Assembly (NCBI GenBank): GCA_035506135.1
Contig: DATJPY010000024.1
Span: 1 to 43,760 of the forward strand
DNA from: DATJPY01 sp035506135
GTDB taxonomy: Bacteria; Myxococcota_A; UBA9160; PR03
DNA length: 43,760 nt
Reading direction: 5' to 3'
The notes beneath the pieces are model-generated. The model was not told where the DNA came from. It searched no databases and saw only the letters and a list, made by a program, of their open reading frames with translations. A program made the position numbers and the translations under genes. Positions 1 to 7,090 of this stretch are shown one piece after another (the first letter of the stretch is position 1; each line of letters begins with the position of its first letter).

Positions 1-121
1 TACACTTGATCTCGACACCGCCGGAGACCCAGCGCGCCAGCAGACTGCCGCACGTGCAGCGACAGGGCGCGGGATCGCCCTCGACGCGCAGCGCGGCTCG
101 AGCGGACGGAGCGGGCGCCAC
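1..121 (-). CDS. Com-like zinc-ribbon protein (partial, runs off left edge)
   Basis: The reading frame continues past the left edge, so only the N-terminal part is visible. Read on the minus strand it carries CRCTCGSLLAR, then GGVEIKC. This Cys-rich core with an LLA segment and an E-I-K/R-C segment is typical of the small Com-type zinc ribbons (named after phage Mu Com). The second Cys pair would lie just beyond the window. I chose the GTG at 121 because a GAGGAG ribosome site (132-137) lies 10 nt upstream. A TTG at 160 in the same frame is the alternative. Com of Mu is a translational activator, but chromosomal relatives have no known role and none can be inferred here. The Fur-like palindrome at 167-201 sits directly upstream, so iron-responsive control is possible. 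Confidence 0.5.
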   Translation of the reverse strand, partial: MAPAPSARAALRVEGDPAPCRCTCGSLLARWVSGGVEIKC

Positions 122-150
122 CTGCTTCGGTCTCCTCGGAGCCTCGCCGA

Positions 151-165
151 CCCGATGCAATCGGG
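151..165. repeat. Short inverted repeat with GCA centre
   Basis: Two 6-bp arms, CCCGAT (151-156) and ATCGGG (160-165), flank the trinucleotide GCA. The larger palindrome immediately to the right also has GCA at its centre. It lies in the leader or promoter zone of the Com-like gene; its function is unknown. Confidence 0.4.
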
Positions 166-166
166 A

Positions 167-201
167 ACGATGAAATTGAAAAGCATTTTCAATTTCATCG
201 T
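167..201. promoter_or_regulatory. Perfect 16-bp palindrome, Fur-like operator
   Basis: Positions 167-182 and 186-201 are exact reverse complements around GCA (183-185). The centre, TGAAAAGCATTTTCA, agrees at most positions with the 15-bp Fur consensus TGAWAATNATTWTCA. It is an AT-rich island in very GC-rich DNA, between the start of the Com-like gene on minus and the terminator of the PEP-CTERM gene. The position fits an operator overlapping the promoter of the Com-like gene. A DNA-level palindrome for another dimeric regulator is equally possible. Confidence 0.5.
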
Positions 202-273
202 CACTCTACCGGGAGCAGCGGCCGCTTGTCAACGGCTTCCGCCGCCTCCCCTGCAGGTCGAGGCCGAAAAGCG

Positions 274-305
274 ACTGCGGCCACCCCGGAAGGGGTGGCC
301 GCAGT
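274..305 (-). terminator. Rho-independent-type terminator of the PEP-CTERM gene
   Basis: A perfect 14-bp stem (274-287 pairs with 292-305) closes a GGAA loop on the plus strand. On the minus strand it follows the PEP-CTERM stop codon by about 30 nt and is followed by CGCTTTTC (271-265), a short T-rich tract. This is the clearest intrinsic terminator in the window. Confidence 0.75.
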
Positions 306-332
306 CTGTCATCGACCGGGGGTGCTAGCGGA

Positions 333-1124
333 TCAGCTCTTCCGCATCCGCTGCCGGCCCAGCGCCAGGAGCGTCGTGATCGCGGCGCCGAAGCCCAGCG
401 CGACGCCCGGCTCGGGTGCCGTGCCCTTGAACTCGAGGAGCGAGAAGGCCGGGACGACGGCCGAGGCCCCGATGTTGGTCGAGATGAAGATGGGTGTCAC
501 CAGCTTGATATCGATCTGCGAGGCGGTGGCGGTGTTGGTGATGTTGTGCGCGAAGCCCTGCATCGAGATCGTGCCGACCGAGGCCGTCGCAGTGGTCCAC
601 GGCGCGCCGATCGCCGTGATGTTGACCAGGGTCGACACCGAGACCGACCCGCCCGCTCCCACGACGTTGATGGGGACGGTGAGGTTGGCCGGCGGCGGCG
701 TCGATATATTGTCGCATGCCGAGAACAGACACACTTTGTTGAAGCCGCTCATCGGCATCTGGCCGGCGAGATGGTTCCCGCCCGTCACCGCAAATGCACC
801 CGCCTGGTTCGCCTGCGTGATCTGGAGGCCGGCGATCGGCGCCGCGGCCGGGTCGGTGATCGGGACGAGGAAGCCGTTCAGCGTGAACATCGACGCGGGG
901 ATGCCCGTGATCGCCGTGAGCTTGCCGCCCGCCGAGCGGAGACCGTTCACGCTGCCGAGGAGGTTGCCGATCGCGGTCGTCTGATACGGCGGCAGTGTCG
1001 CGAGCGCGGTACCGAGCGTCGCAGTTCCGAACTTCGTCACCGTGGCAGCGCTCGGATCGGAGAACACGGTCGAGAGAGACGCGGCGAACAGGCCCGCCAG
1101 GAGGACTGATTGCAACCTTCGCAT
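333..1124 (-). CDS. PEP-CTERM sorting-domain protein
   Basis: This 263-residue protein is probably exported and surface-anchored. The N-terminus has a signal peptide: basic MRRLQS, a hydrophobic stretch of about 15 residues, then a small-residue cleavage region near residue 27. The C-terminus has the tripartite sorting signal, with a Pro-Glu-Pro motif (APEPGVALGFG), a hydrophobic helix, and a basic tail RQRMRKS. In this family the signal is processed by an exosortase (EpsH/Xrt), linked to exopolysaccharide secretion; no exosortase gene lies in the window. The middle is rich in Gly, Ala, Thr and Asn and has a Cys pair around CLFSACDN; I recognise no enzyme domain. The ATG at 1124 has GGAG 10 nt upstream. 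The gene stands alone between a long structured leader and a strong terminator. Confidence 0.8.
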   Translation of the reverse strand: MRRLQSVLLAGLFAASLSTVFSDPSAATVTKFGTATLGTALATLPPYQTTAIGNLLGSVNGLRSAGGKLTAITGIPASMFTLNGFLVPITDPAAAPIAGLQITQANQAGAFAVTGGNHLAGQMPMSGFNKVCLFSACDNISTPPPANLTVPINVVGAGGSVSVSTLVNITAIGAPWTTATASVGTISMQGFAHNITNTATASQIDIKLVTPIFISTNIGASAVVPAFSLLEFKGTAPEPGVALGFGAAITTLLALGRQRMRKS

Positions 1125-1388
1125 TGAGGCGTGCTCCGTCTAGGCTCCGGGTGTGAACCGGGGTTGGCACCCACCCACCCCGGGAAACCCAACGCCCGAC
1201 TACCATACCAGCTTTCGCGGCCTTCGGCCGATAGGGATTTGGCCCGGGTAGCTGCCGGGGCGTGATCCGCGGCGCGGGGCCGGCGCCGGGGCACCCACGC
1301 CCCACGCCCGGAGTCTCCCCGGGCGCCGCGCGGCCGACACATTTATGAGACAACCGCGGAGCCCGTCGCGGGGGCCCGGAAATGGGAA

Positions 1389-1418
1389 AGGCCCGGTCGC
1401 CTTGCGGCTCCCGGGCCT
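1389..1418 (-). other. RNA-like hairpin with GNRA loop and tandem G-A
   Basis: Read on the minus strand: an 8-bp stem AGGCCCGG/CCGGGCCT, a symmetric 2x2 internal loop GA/GA, a 3-bp stem GCC/GGC and a GCAA tetraloop. The GA/GA loop can form tandem sheared G-A pairs, and GCAA is a GNRA loop. Both are RNA tertiary-structure features and make sense only on this strand. It lies about 270 nt upstream of the PEP-CTERM start codon and could be part of a structured leader RNA. The class is unknown. Confidence 0.4.
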
Positions 1419-1527
1419 CCCTGGGAAGGGGATTCATCGTGCTGTCTGCTACGAAAGTGGCCTCCCGGCGCGCGAGGTGTCACGCGGCGGCTGATTTTCC
1501 CGCTGGATGGCCCCGGGGGGCTCGATC

Positions 1528-1545
1528 CGTGGCCGAATCGCCACG
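1528..1545 (-). terminator. Stem-loop after the ECF sigma operon
   Basis: CGTGGC (1528-1533) pairs with GCCACG (1540-1545) around CGAATC. Outer arms GATCCG and CGGATC extend it into the stop codon of the upstream gene. There is no T-run, so it may be an mRNA end or processing structure rather than a true intrinsic terminator. Confidence 0.35.
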
Positions 1546-1551
1546 CTCGGA

Positions 1552-2034
1552 TCAGTAATCCGGCTCGAGCGAGAGGATCAGCTTGCCGTCCTGGTAGCGC
1601 TCGACCCCGATCACCACCGGGCTGCGGTTCGCCACGCGCAGATCGGTCTGAAGCGTCCCCTCGATGTCGACCGCGAGGAGGAGGCCGCTGTCGCCGAGCT
1701 GCAGAGGCCGGATGTTCACGTGCTTGCCGGTGGGCAGGACGACGACGCCGATCTCCTGCATCCCGAGGTTGAAGTGGCGCACCTCGATCACGTGGAGGCT
1801 CTGATAGCGGAACTCGTTGCGGAGGCTGCGGTCGAGCCACTCCGCCGCCGGATCGACCGGGCCGGGCCGCTGCGAGGCGTGGCTCACCATGAGGCTCAGA
1901 CCCACGCGTCGGACCGCCTGCGCGGCGGCGGTGCCGCCGATCAGGAAGGCGGCAGCGGCGGCGAGCAGCGGAAGACCGAGCAGGATGGCCCCGACGGCGA
2001 GCCGGACCGGCGGCACCGTCCTAGATCGGAACAT
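1552..2034 (-). CDS. Membrane-anchored protein of ECF sigma operon, unknown function
   Basis: This 160-residue protein has an uncleaved-looking N-terminal helix (about residues 10-40, Leu/Ala/Gly-rich) and a hydrophilic remainder predicted to lie outside the cytoplasm. The C-terminal half alternates short beta-like strands (HVIEVRHFNLGMQEIGVVVL, then LLLAVDIEGTLQTDLRV). I do not recognise the family. It is the last gene of the ECF sigma / anti-sigma operon, and its start overlaps the end of the anti-sigma gene by 14 nt. That context suggests a role in envelope signal sensing or response, either a co-regulator of the anti-sigma factor or an effector. This is inference from position only. Confidence 0.65.
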   Translation of the reverse strand: MFRSRTVPPVRLAVGAILLGLPLLAAAAAFLIGGTAAAQAVRRVGLSLMVSHASQRPGPVDPAAEWLDRSLRNEFRYQSLHVIEVRHFNLGMQEIGVVVLPTGKHVNIRPLQLGDSGLLLAVDIEGTLQTDLRVANRSPVVIGVERYQDGKLILSLEPDY

Positions 2035-2533
2035 CCGAGACCTCTTCGGGGTTCGGATCGTGCTGGGGCTCCATCAGCCAGATGACGGTCGCCGGAGCGT
2101 CCTTCTTGCCCTCGAGGACCAGGACCGGGCGGCCATGCGTGTCGAGCGACCGCACCACGCCGGCCGTCGGTACAACGACGGGCGAGACGAGCGAGACCAG
2201 CTCGGGCCGGACCAGGAGGACGCCCGCTGCGACGACCGCGAAGGCCCCGCCCAGGACGGGAGTGGTGAGGCGGGGGCGCCAGCGGCGCACGGGCGCCGGG
2301 CGCTCGGCCGAGGCGACGCTCGGCAGGCGGGCCACCACGCCCGGCCAGAGATTCGGCTCGGGAGCCGTCGCGGACTCCCGGAGCCAGTCGCCGAGCTGCA
2401 GGAGGCCTTCGAGCTCCGCGCGGCAGCCCGCACAGCGCGCCACGTGCCGCCCGACCTGCCAGCGGCGCAGCATCCCGAGCTCGCCATCGTGGTAGCCGTC
2501 GAGCCACGCTCCGATGCGGTCGCAGCGGGTCAT
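2021..2533 (-). CDS. Anti-sigma factor with zf-HC2 domain
   Basis: This 170-residue protein starts with a zinc-binding anti-sigma domain. The H-x3-C-x2-C pattern reads HVARCAGC at about residues 29-36, preceded by a D-G-E-L segment (YHDGELGMLRRWQVGRHV), as in ZAS/zf-HC2 proteins. A single membrane helix follows around residues 85-108 (VLGGAFAVVAAGVLLV), and the C-terminus would be periplasmic. Such proteins hold the partner ECF sigma factor at the membrane until a signal releases it. The ATG overlaps the sigma stop codon as ATGA, the usual sigma/anti-sigma coupling. The C-terminal sensor part (about 60 residues) matches nothing I know. Confidence 0.85.
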   Translation of the reverse strand: MTRCDRIGAWLDGYHDGELGMLRRWQVGRHVARCAGCRAELEGLLQLGDWLRESATAPEPNLWPGVVARLPSVASAERPAPVRRWRPRLTTPVLGGAFAVVAAGVLLVRPELVSLVSPVVVPTAGVVRSLDTHGRPVLVLEGKKDAPATVIWLMEPQHDPNPEEVSDVPI

Positions 2534-3246
2534 CGCAGATCTCCTCGTCCGGCGGGGGCAAGCCCTCCAGTGGCCATCCCCGACTGCCGCAGCAGCTCCT
2601 GCACGCGCCGTCGCGCATAGTGGAGGCGGCTCATGACCGTCCCCTTCGGGATCCCGAGGCTCTCCGCGATCTCTGCATAGCTCAGGCCCTCCACTTCACG
2701 AAGCACCAGGGTCTCGCGCGCCGCCTCCGGGAGCTCGTCGATGGCGCGGGCCAGGGCGCCTCGCAGCTCGGTGCGGTCGACGGCGGCATCGGGGCTCTCC
2801 TCGTGCGCCCGCCAGGGGCCCTCGTCGGCGCCGCGCACGTCGGGCGTGGCGATGCGCTCGAGGTCTGCGGGCTCGCCCGTCTCGACCACCCGTAGCGAGT
2901 GGTCGCGGCGCTTCACGTCGAGGCAGAGGTTCATGACGAGGCGATAGAGCCAGGTGTAGAAGCTGGAGCGGCCCTCGAAGCGGCCGAGGTTGACGTAGGC
3001 TTTCAGGAAGGCGTCTTGCACGGCGTCTCGCGCCTGCTCCTCGTCGCGCAGCACGCGCAGGGCGAGCCGGTACGCGCGCCCCTGGTATCGCTCGACCAAT
3101 ACTCGGAAGGCTTCGTGATCGCCCTCGCGGGCCCGAGCGACGACCTCTGCGTCGTTCGGCGCCGATGCCTGGTCATCCCGGAACCCGGCTCCGATCGCCC
3201 TGCTCCCCAAGACCGACGGTGAGATCGTCGGTGATGAAACAGACAT
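2530..3246 (-). CDS. ECF (sigma-70 family) RNA polymerase sigma factor, RpoE-like
   Basis: This 238-residue protein has region 2 at about residues 35-105 (LVERYQGRAYRLALRVLRD, then DAVQDAFLKAYVNL and SSFYTWLYRLVMNLCLD) and region 4 at about 165-225 (LPEAARETLVLREVEGLSYA, then GIPKGTVMSRLHYARRR). The linker between them is somewhat long. It directs RNA polymerase to envelope-stress or surface-type promoters and is held by the zf-HC2 protein encoded next. A stem-loop (3250-3273) immediately precedes the ATG, with no good Shine-Dalgarno sequence, so translation may be weak or controlled. Another start further in, before the conserved NDAEVVARAREGD, cannot be excluded. polA lies upstream on the same strand with 68 nt between. 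Confidence 0.92.
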   Translation of the reverse strand: MSVSSPTISPSVLGSRAIGAGFRDDQASAPNDAEVVARAREGDHEAFRVLVERYQGRAYRLALRVLRDEEQARDAVQDAFLKAYVNLGRFEGRSSFYTWLYRLVMNLCLDVKRRDHSLRVVETGEPADLERIATPDVRGADEGPWRAHEESPDAAVDRTELRGALARAIDELPEAARETLVLREVEGLSYAEIAESLGIPKGTVMSRLHYARRRVQELLRQSGMATGGLAPAGRGDLR

Positions 3247-3249
3247 CGC

Positions 3250-3307
3250 GGCAGGCTCCGGTCTTTGCCTGCCTTCGACGCCCGGCTCCCGGCGGGTATT
3301 CGCCGGG
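3250..3307 (-). other. Two stem-loops between polA and the ECF sigma gene
   Basis: On minus, the first stem-loop is 3288-3307 (CCCGGCG pairs CGCCGGG, 6-nt loop), only 7 nt after the polA stop. The second is 3250-3273 (GGCAGGC pairs GCCTGCC, 10-nt loop), 3 nt before the sigma-factor ATG. Neither has a T-run. The first may mark the polA mRNA end; the second may mask the sigma-factor ribosome site. Confidence 0.4.
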
Positions 3308-3314
3308 CCCGTTG

Positions 3315-6017
3315 CTAGTGGGCCTCGCGCCAGTTGCGTCCGGCCCCGACCTCCACGACCAGCGGCACGTCGAGGCTCCAGACCGACTCCATCCGAGTGC
3401 GCACCAGCGCTCCCAGGGGCTCGAGCTCGTCGGCCGGCGCCTCGAAGACCAGCTCGTCATGCACCTGGAGGATCATCTGCGAGCGCAGCCCCGCCTCGCG
3501 GAGGGCCGCATCGACCTCGACCATCGCCTTCTTGATCAGATCTGCCGCGGTTCCCTGCACCACCGTGTTCACCGCCATGCGCTCCGCCGCGCTGCGCAGC
3601 ACGCGGTTGCGCGAGCCCAGGTCTGGAAGGTAGCGGCGCCGCCCGAGCAGCGTGCGTACGTAGCCCCGGCGGCGCGCGCCCTCGATCGTCTCGTCGATGA
3701 AGCGGCGCACCCCGCGGTAGCGCTCGAAGTAGGCGTCGATGGTGCGCTGTGCATCCGCGGACGCGATGCCGAGCTGGTTGGCGATGCCAAACGCGGTCGA
3801 CCCGTAGATGATTCCGAAGTTGATCGCCTTGGCGCGCGCGCGCTCGGCCGGCGTCACGCGCTCCGGCTCGATGCCGAGCGTGCCGGCCGCCGTGCGCCGA
3901 TGCACGTCCTCGCCGGCTCGGAACGCGTCGATCAGGCTCTCGTCGCCCGAGAAGTGCGCGAGGATGCGCAGCTCCACCTGCGAATAGTCGGCCGACACGA
4001 GGAGCGCTCCCTCGCGCGCCACGAACGCCTCGCGGATGCGAATGCCCTCCTCGCTGCGGATCGGGATGTTCTGCACGTTCGGGTTCGACGCCGAGAGCCG
4101 CCCGGTCGCGGCGCCCGTCTGGTGGAACGTCGGGTGGATGCGCCCGCTCTTCGGATCGATCAGCGGCGGCAGAGCCTCCACGTAGGTGCTCTTCAGCTTC
4201 GCGAGCCGCCGGTGCGCGAGCACGCGGGCGGGCAGCGGATGCAGCGAGGCGAGCTGCTCGAGCACGCTCTCGTCGGTCGAGTAGCCCGTCTTGGTCTTGC
4301 GCCCGGCGGGCAGCTTGAGGCGCTCGAAGAGCACCTGCTGGAGCTGCTTCGGGGAGCCGATCTGGAACGGTCCGCCGGCGAGCTCGTGGATCTCGGCCTC
4401 GATGCGCGCGAGCTCGCGGTCGTACTCTCGCGACAGCGCCGCGAGCGCGCCCTCGTCGATGCGGACGCCCGCGCGCTCCATGCGCGCCAGCACCGCCGTG
4501 AGCGGAAGCTCGACCTCGTCGTGGAGCGCGGCCAGCTCGTCGTGCGCGATGCGCTCCGCCAGCAGCGGCACCAGCTCGGCGACGGCGCGCACCTCCTCGG
4601 CCGCCCACGGCGCCACCGCCGAGACGGGGAGATCGGGCGCGAGCACCGCCTTCGCGCCGCGGCCCGCGATCTCCTCCCACGGTCGCAGGCGCAGGCCGAG
4701 GTACTGCGAGGCGAGCGCGGGCATCCCGCGCGGCGCGGCGGGGTCGAGCAGGAAGGCGGCGATCTCGACGTCGCAGCGCGGGACGCAGGGCTCGCGCCCG
4801 GACTCCCCGAAGAAGGCGAGCAACGCCTTGACCGAGCGACCGCCCCACGGCCGCGCGGCGAGGAGTGGCGCCACCCGCTCGACCACGGCCTCGCGACCGA
4901 GCGTGCGTTCCTCGATCAGGCTCCGATGGCCGAACGGCACGTACGCGGCGCGGCCGCCGCCGGTCGCGAAGGCGAGGCCGACGGGCGGCTCGCGCAGGGC
5001 GCCCTCGCCGCCCACCGGGAGCGCGACGATGCAGGGCTGCGCCGAGAGCTCGTCGGCGAGCCGCGCCAGCCCGGCGTCGTCGCGGATCACGTCGACCTCG
5101 ACGGCGAGCGGACGCACCGCCGGGGCCGGCGCCGGGCGCGACTCGGTGGCGGGCGCGGCCGGCGCGCCCGGCGCCTCCACGGCGGCGTCGAGGTCGCCCA
5201 GCAGGCGCCCGAACTCGAGGCGGCGGAAGAGCGCGCGGAGCTGCTCGCGGTCGGCCTCGCGCAGCGCGAGGTCCTCGAGCGAGAGCGGCAGCGGCACGTC
5301 GCGGCGGAGCGCGGCGAGCTGCTTCGAGAGCCGCGCGCGATCGGCCTGCTCGCGCAGCGCACCCCGCACGCGCGCGGCGGGGATCTCGTCGACGTGCGCG
5401 AGCAGCTCCTCGAGGCTTCCCCAGGCGGCGATCAGCTGCGCCGCCCCCTTCTCCCCGATGCCGCGGACCCCAGGAATGTTGTCGCTCGGGTCGCCGACCA
5501 ACGCCCGCACGTCGAGCACGCGCGCGGGCGCGACGCCGAAGCGCTCCTCCACCTCCGCCGGCCCGTAGCGGCGATCCCTCATGGTGTCGAGCAGCGCGAC
5601 CCGATCGGAGACGAGCTGCATCAGGTCCTTGTCGGTGGAGAGGATGGTGGCGCCGTAGTCGTCGGGCAGCCGCGCGACGAGCGTCGCGATCACGTCGTCG
5701 GCCTCGAAGCCGGGGATGGCGAGCACCGGAAGCCGGTAGGCGTCGACCAGCTCGCGCACGGCCGGGAGCTGCGCGCTCAGGTCCTCGGGCTGCTGGTCGC
5801 GGTGCGCCTTGTACTCGGGAAAGAGCTCCTTGCGGAAGTCCTTGCCGCCGGGCGCATCGAACACCACCACGACGTGGTCGGGCCGCTCCTCGCGAAGCGC
5901 CTTCATCAGCATGGTGACGAAGCCGTAGGCGGCGTTGGTCGGGAAGCCGTCGCTGGTGCGTAGCGGTGGAATCGCGAAGAACGCGCGGTAGAGGCAGTTC
6001 GCCGCATCGACGATCAT
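3315..6017 (-). CDS. polA: DNA polymerase I
   Basis: At 900 residues it is close to the usual 900-930. It fills gaps and removes primers in replication and repair. Domains: 5'-3' exonuclease, residues 1 to about 290 (YRAFFAIPPL, GFEADDVIATL, GDPSDNIPGVRGIGEKG); a 3'-5' exonuclease-like domain, about 315-490; polymerase, about 500-900. The polymerase motifs are intact: A (DYSQVELRILAHFSGDE, about 676), B (RARAKAINFGIIYGSTAFG) and C (VHDELVFEAP, about 853). The proofreading motifs are not: where E. coli has DTET this protein has ALPVGGEG, the N-x3-D motif reads VKALLAFFG, and the third acidic motif reads WAAEEVRAV. Proofreading is therefore probably absent, as in Taq polymerase. I chose ATG 6017; a GTG at 6047 would add ten residues and is plausible. 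Confidence 0.96.
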   Translation of the reverse strand: MIVDAANCLYRAFFAIPPLRTSDGFPTNAAYGFVTMLMKALREERPDHVVVVFDAPGGKDFRKELFPEYKAHRDQQPEDLSAQLPAVRELVDAYRLPVLAIPGFEADDVIATLVARLPDDYGATILSTDKDLMQLVSDRVALLDTMRDRRYGPAEVEERFGVAPARVLDVRALVGDPSDNIPGVRGIGEKGAAQLIAAWGSLEELLAHVDEIPAARVRGALREQADRARLSKQLAALRRDVPLPLSLEDLALREADREQLRALFRRLEFGRLLGDLDAAVEAPGAPAAPATESRPAPAPAVRPLAVEVDVIRDDAGLARLADELSAQPCIVALPVGGEGALREPPVGLAFATGGGRAAYVPFGHRSLIEERTLGREAVVERVAPLLAARPWGGRSVKALLAFFGESGREPCVPRCDVEIAAFLLDPAAPRGMPALASQYLGLRLRPWEEIAGRGAKAVLAPDLPVSAVAPWAAEEVRAVAELVPLLAERIAHDELAALHDEVELPLTAVLARMERAGVRIDEGALAALSREYDRELARIEAEIHELAGGPFQIGSPKQLQQVLFERLKLPAGRKTKTGYSTDESVLEQLASLHPLPARVLAHRRLAKLKSTYVEALPPLIDPKSGRIHPTFHQTGAATGRLSASNPNVQNIPIRSEEGIRIREAFVAREGALLVSADYSQVELRILAHFSGDESLIDAFRAGEDVHRRTAAGTLGIEPERVTPAERARAKAINFGIIYGSTAFGIANQLGIASADAQRTIDAYFERYRGVRRFIDETIEGARRRGYVRTLLGRRRYLPDLGSRNRVLRSAAERMAVNTVVQGTAADLIKKAMVEVDAALREAGLRSQMILQVHDELVFEAPADELEPLGALVRTRMESVWSLDVPLVVEVGAGRNWREAH

Positions 6018-6093
6018 CAGGCGATGCCGCGGGCGCGAGCCTTCCACCGCGCCATGATGCTGCGGGACTCCGGCGCGGGCCAGTGCGGCGGAT

Positions 6094-6122
6094 TTGACCC
6101 CGCGAGGTCGGCCCCCTAGCGT
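6094..6122 (+). promoter_or_regulatory. Candidate sigma-70 promoter, possibly leaderless
   Basis: TTGACC (6094-6099) and TAGCGT (6117-6122) are separated by 17 nt. A transcription start six to seven bases after the -10 box would fall at the GTG of the next gene (6129), implying a leaderless mRNA. The -10 match is only moderate. Confidence 0.45.
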
Positions 6123-6128
6123 CGCGAC

Positions 6129-6434
6129 GTGTCGCCGCCGCTCCGGCACCGCGCCCCGACGGCCGCGTTCCGGCCGCAGTTCACGCTGCTCGTGATCTAC
6201 TTCTTCGTCTTCTTCGTGCTCTTCTGCTTCCTGCTGGCGCTGCCCGACCTCGTCGCCGCGGCGCGTGCGCTTCCGCCCCGTGACGGCCCGCTCACCGACG
6301 CGGAGCGGGAGGCCGGCGCGCGGATCGCGGCGGACGCGCTGCGGGGCAAGCTCCCGCTCGCGCTCGCCGCCACCCTGGCCGTGCTCGCGCTCGGCGCCTG
6401 GACCCGCGCCCTCCCCGGTCTCCGAAGACCCTAA
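6129..6434 (+). CDS. Small two-helix membrane protein, unknown function
   Basis: This 101-residue protein has two likely membrane helices. The first, about residues 18-40, is strikingly Phe/Leu-rich (LLVIYFFVFFVLFCFLLALP); the second, about 76-92, is Ala/Leu-rich. An Asp/Glu/Arg-rich stretch (TDAEREAGARIAADALRGK) lies between. I do not recognise the family. It starts with GTG and has no ribosome site; a promoter-like sequence ends 7 nt upstream. It sits alone on plus between polA and the TetR gene, and its stop codon overlaps the TetR stop codon. Codon and amino-acid use look coding, but it could be a lineage-specific protein. Confidence 0.6.
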   Translation: MSPPLRHRAPTAAFRPQFTLLVIYFFVFFVLFCFLLALPDLVAAARALPPRDGPLTDAEREAGARIAADALRGKLPLALAATLAVLALGAWTRALPGLRRP

Positions 6435-7090
6435 GGCCGAGCATTCTCCGGAACGGTGAGACCCCGCAGCACGAGCTCGACGGCGTCCTCGAAGACGCGC
6501 TCGAGGCCGGCGCGGCGGAGGGCGCGCGGCGCCGCGGCGAGCTCGCTCTGGATCAAGCCGTTGGCGAGCGTCCAGAGGATGTTCGCCACCTCCCAGGAGT
6601 CGTGGGGTGCGAACACGCGCTCCGCCACGCCGCGGTCGAGCACGTCGGCGAGCAGCCGCAGGCACTTCTCCCAGAGCGCGGTGACCTCCTCCACGACCGG
6701 CGCGGGCAGCTCGCCGATCACCGGCTCGTTCGCCAGCGCCCAGAAGATCTGGAAGTACTCTCGGTTGGTCGTCCAGTGCCGGAAGTAGAAGCGGCTGATT
6801 CGGCGAACCTGCTCCGGAGGCGAGAGCTCGGGCTCGAGCGTGTCGCGCATCTTGCGCTCGAAGCGCTCGCCGTTCTCGGAGAGGACGGCGACGTAGAGCT
6901 CGGCCTTGCTCTCGAAGTAGCGATAGAGCGTGCCCTTGGCGACACCGGCGCGCTGCGCCACCTCGTCGAGGTTGGCGGCCATGAAGCCGTCACGGAAGAA
7001 GACGATGCGCGCCGACTCGAGGATGCGCTGGCGCTGCGCCGCCTTCTGCTCGGCGCGCGGGCGGCGGAAGGACGGGTCGGTGCTGCTCAC
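6431..7090 (-). CDS. TetR/AcrR-family transcriptional regulator
   Basis: This 219-residue protein has a TetR N-terminal helix-turn-helix domain at about residues 12-60 (QRQRILESARIVFFRDGF, then LDEVAQRAGVAKGTLYRYF). A C-terminal helical ligand domain follows (FYFRHWTTNREYFQIFWALA and onwards). It would repress target promoters and be released by a small ligand. The GTG start overlaps the stop of the carbonic-anhydrase-like gene as GTGA, so it is translated as the last gene of the cysK-side operon rather than divergently from its target. No operator is evident. Confidence 0.9.
   Translation of the reverse strand: MSSTDPSFRRPRAEQKAAQRQRILESARIVFFRDGFMAANLDEVAQRAGVAKGTLYRYFESKAELYVAVLSENGERFERKMRDTLEPELSPPEQVRRISRFYFRHWTTNREYFQIFWALANEPVIGELPAPVVEEVTALWEKCLRLLADVLDRGVAERVFAPHDSWEVANILWTLANGLIQSELAAAPRALRRAGLERVFEDAVELVLRGLTVPENARP

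Larger units (their letters stand above)
1125..1551. other. Long GC-rich leader / intergenic region
   Basis: There is no credible gene in these 427 nt. On the minus strand it forms the upstream region of the PEP-CTERM gene and is full of short GC-rich stem-loops, including the ordered hairpin at 1389-1418 and paired segments around 1220-1240 (GGCC-GAA-GGCC). I looked for known riboswitch cores and found none that fits well. Promoter elements are not obvious; no sigma-54 box (TGGCAC-N5-TTGC) is present in the minus orientation. Confidence 0.5.

Noticed and set aside
1125..1440. c-di-GMP (GEMM), cobalamin or other known riboswitch
   Set aside because: Some segments look similar (GGTATGGTAGTCGGGC, GCGAAAGC) but the required cores (GGGCAAACC, GACGCAAAGCC or the cobalamin box) are not present.
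3165..5963. Long plus-strand open frame opposite polA
   Set aside because: It is the antisense shadow of polA; its protein is Arg/Ala/His/Leu-biased with no motifs, a known effect of high GC third positions.
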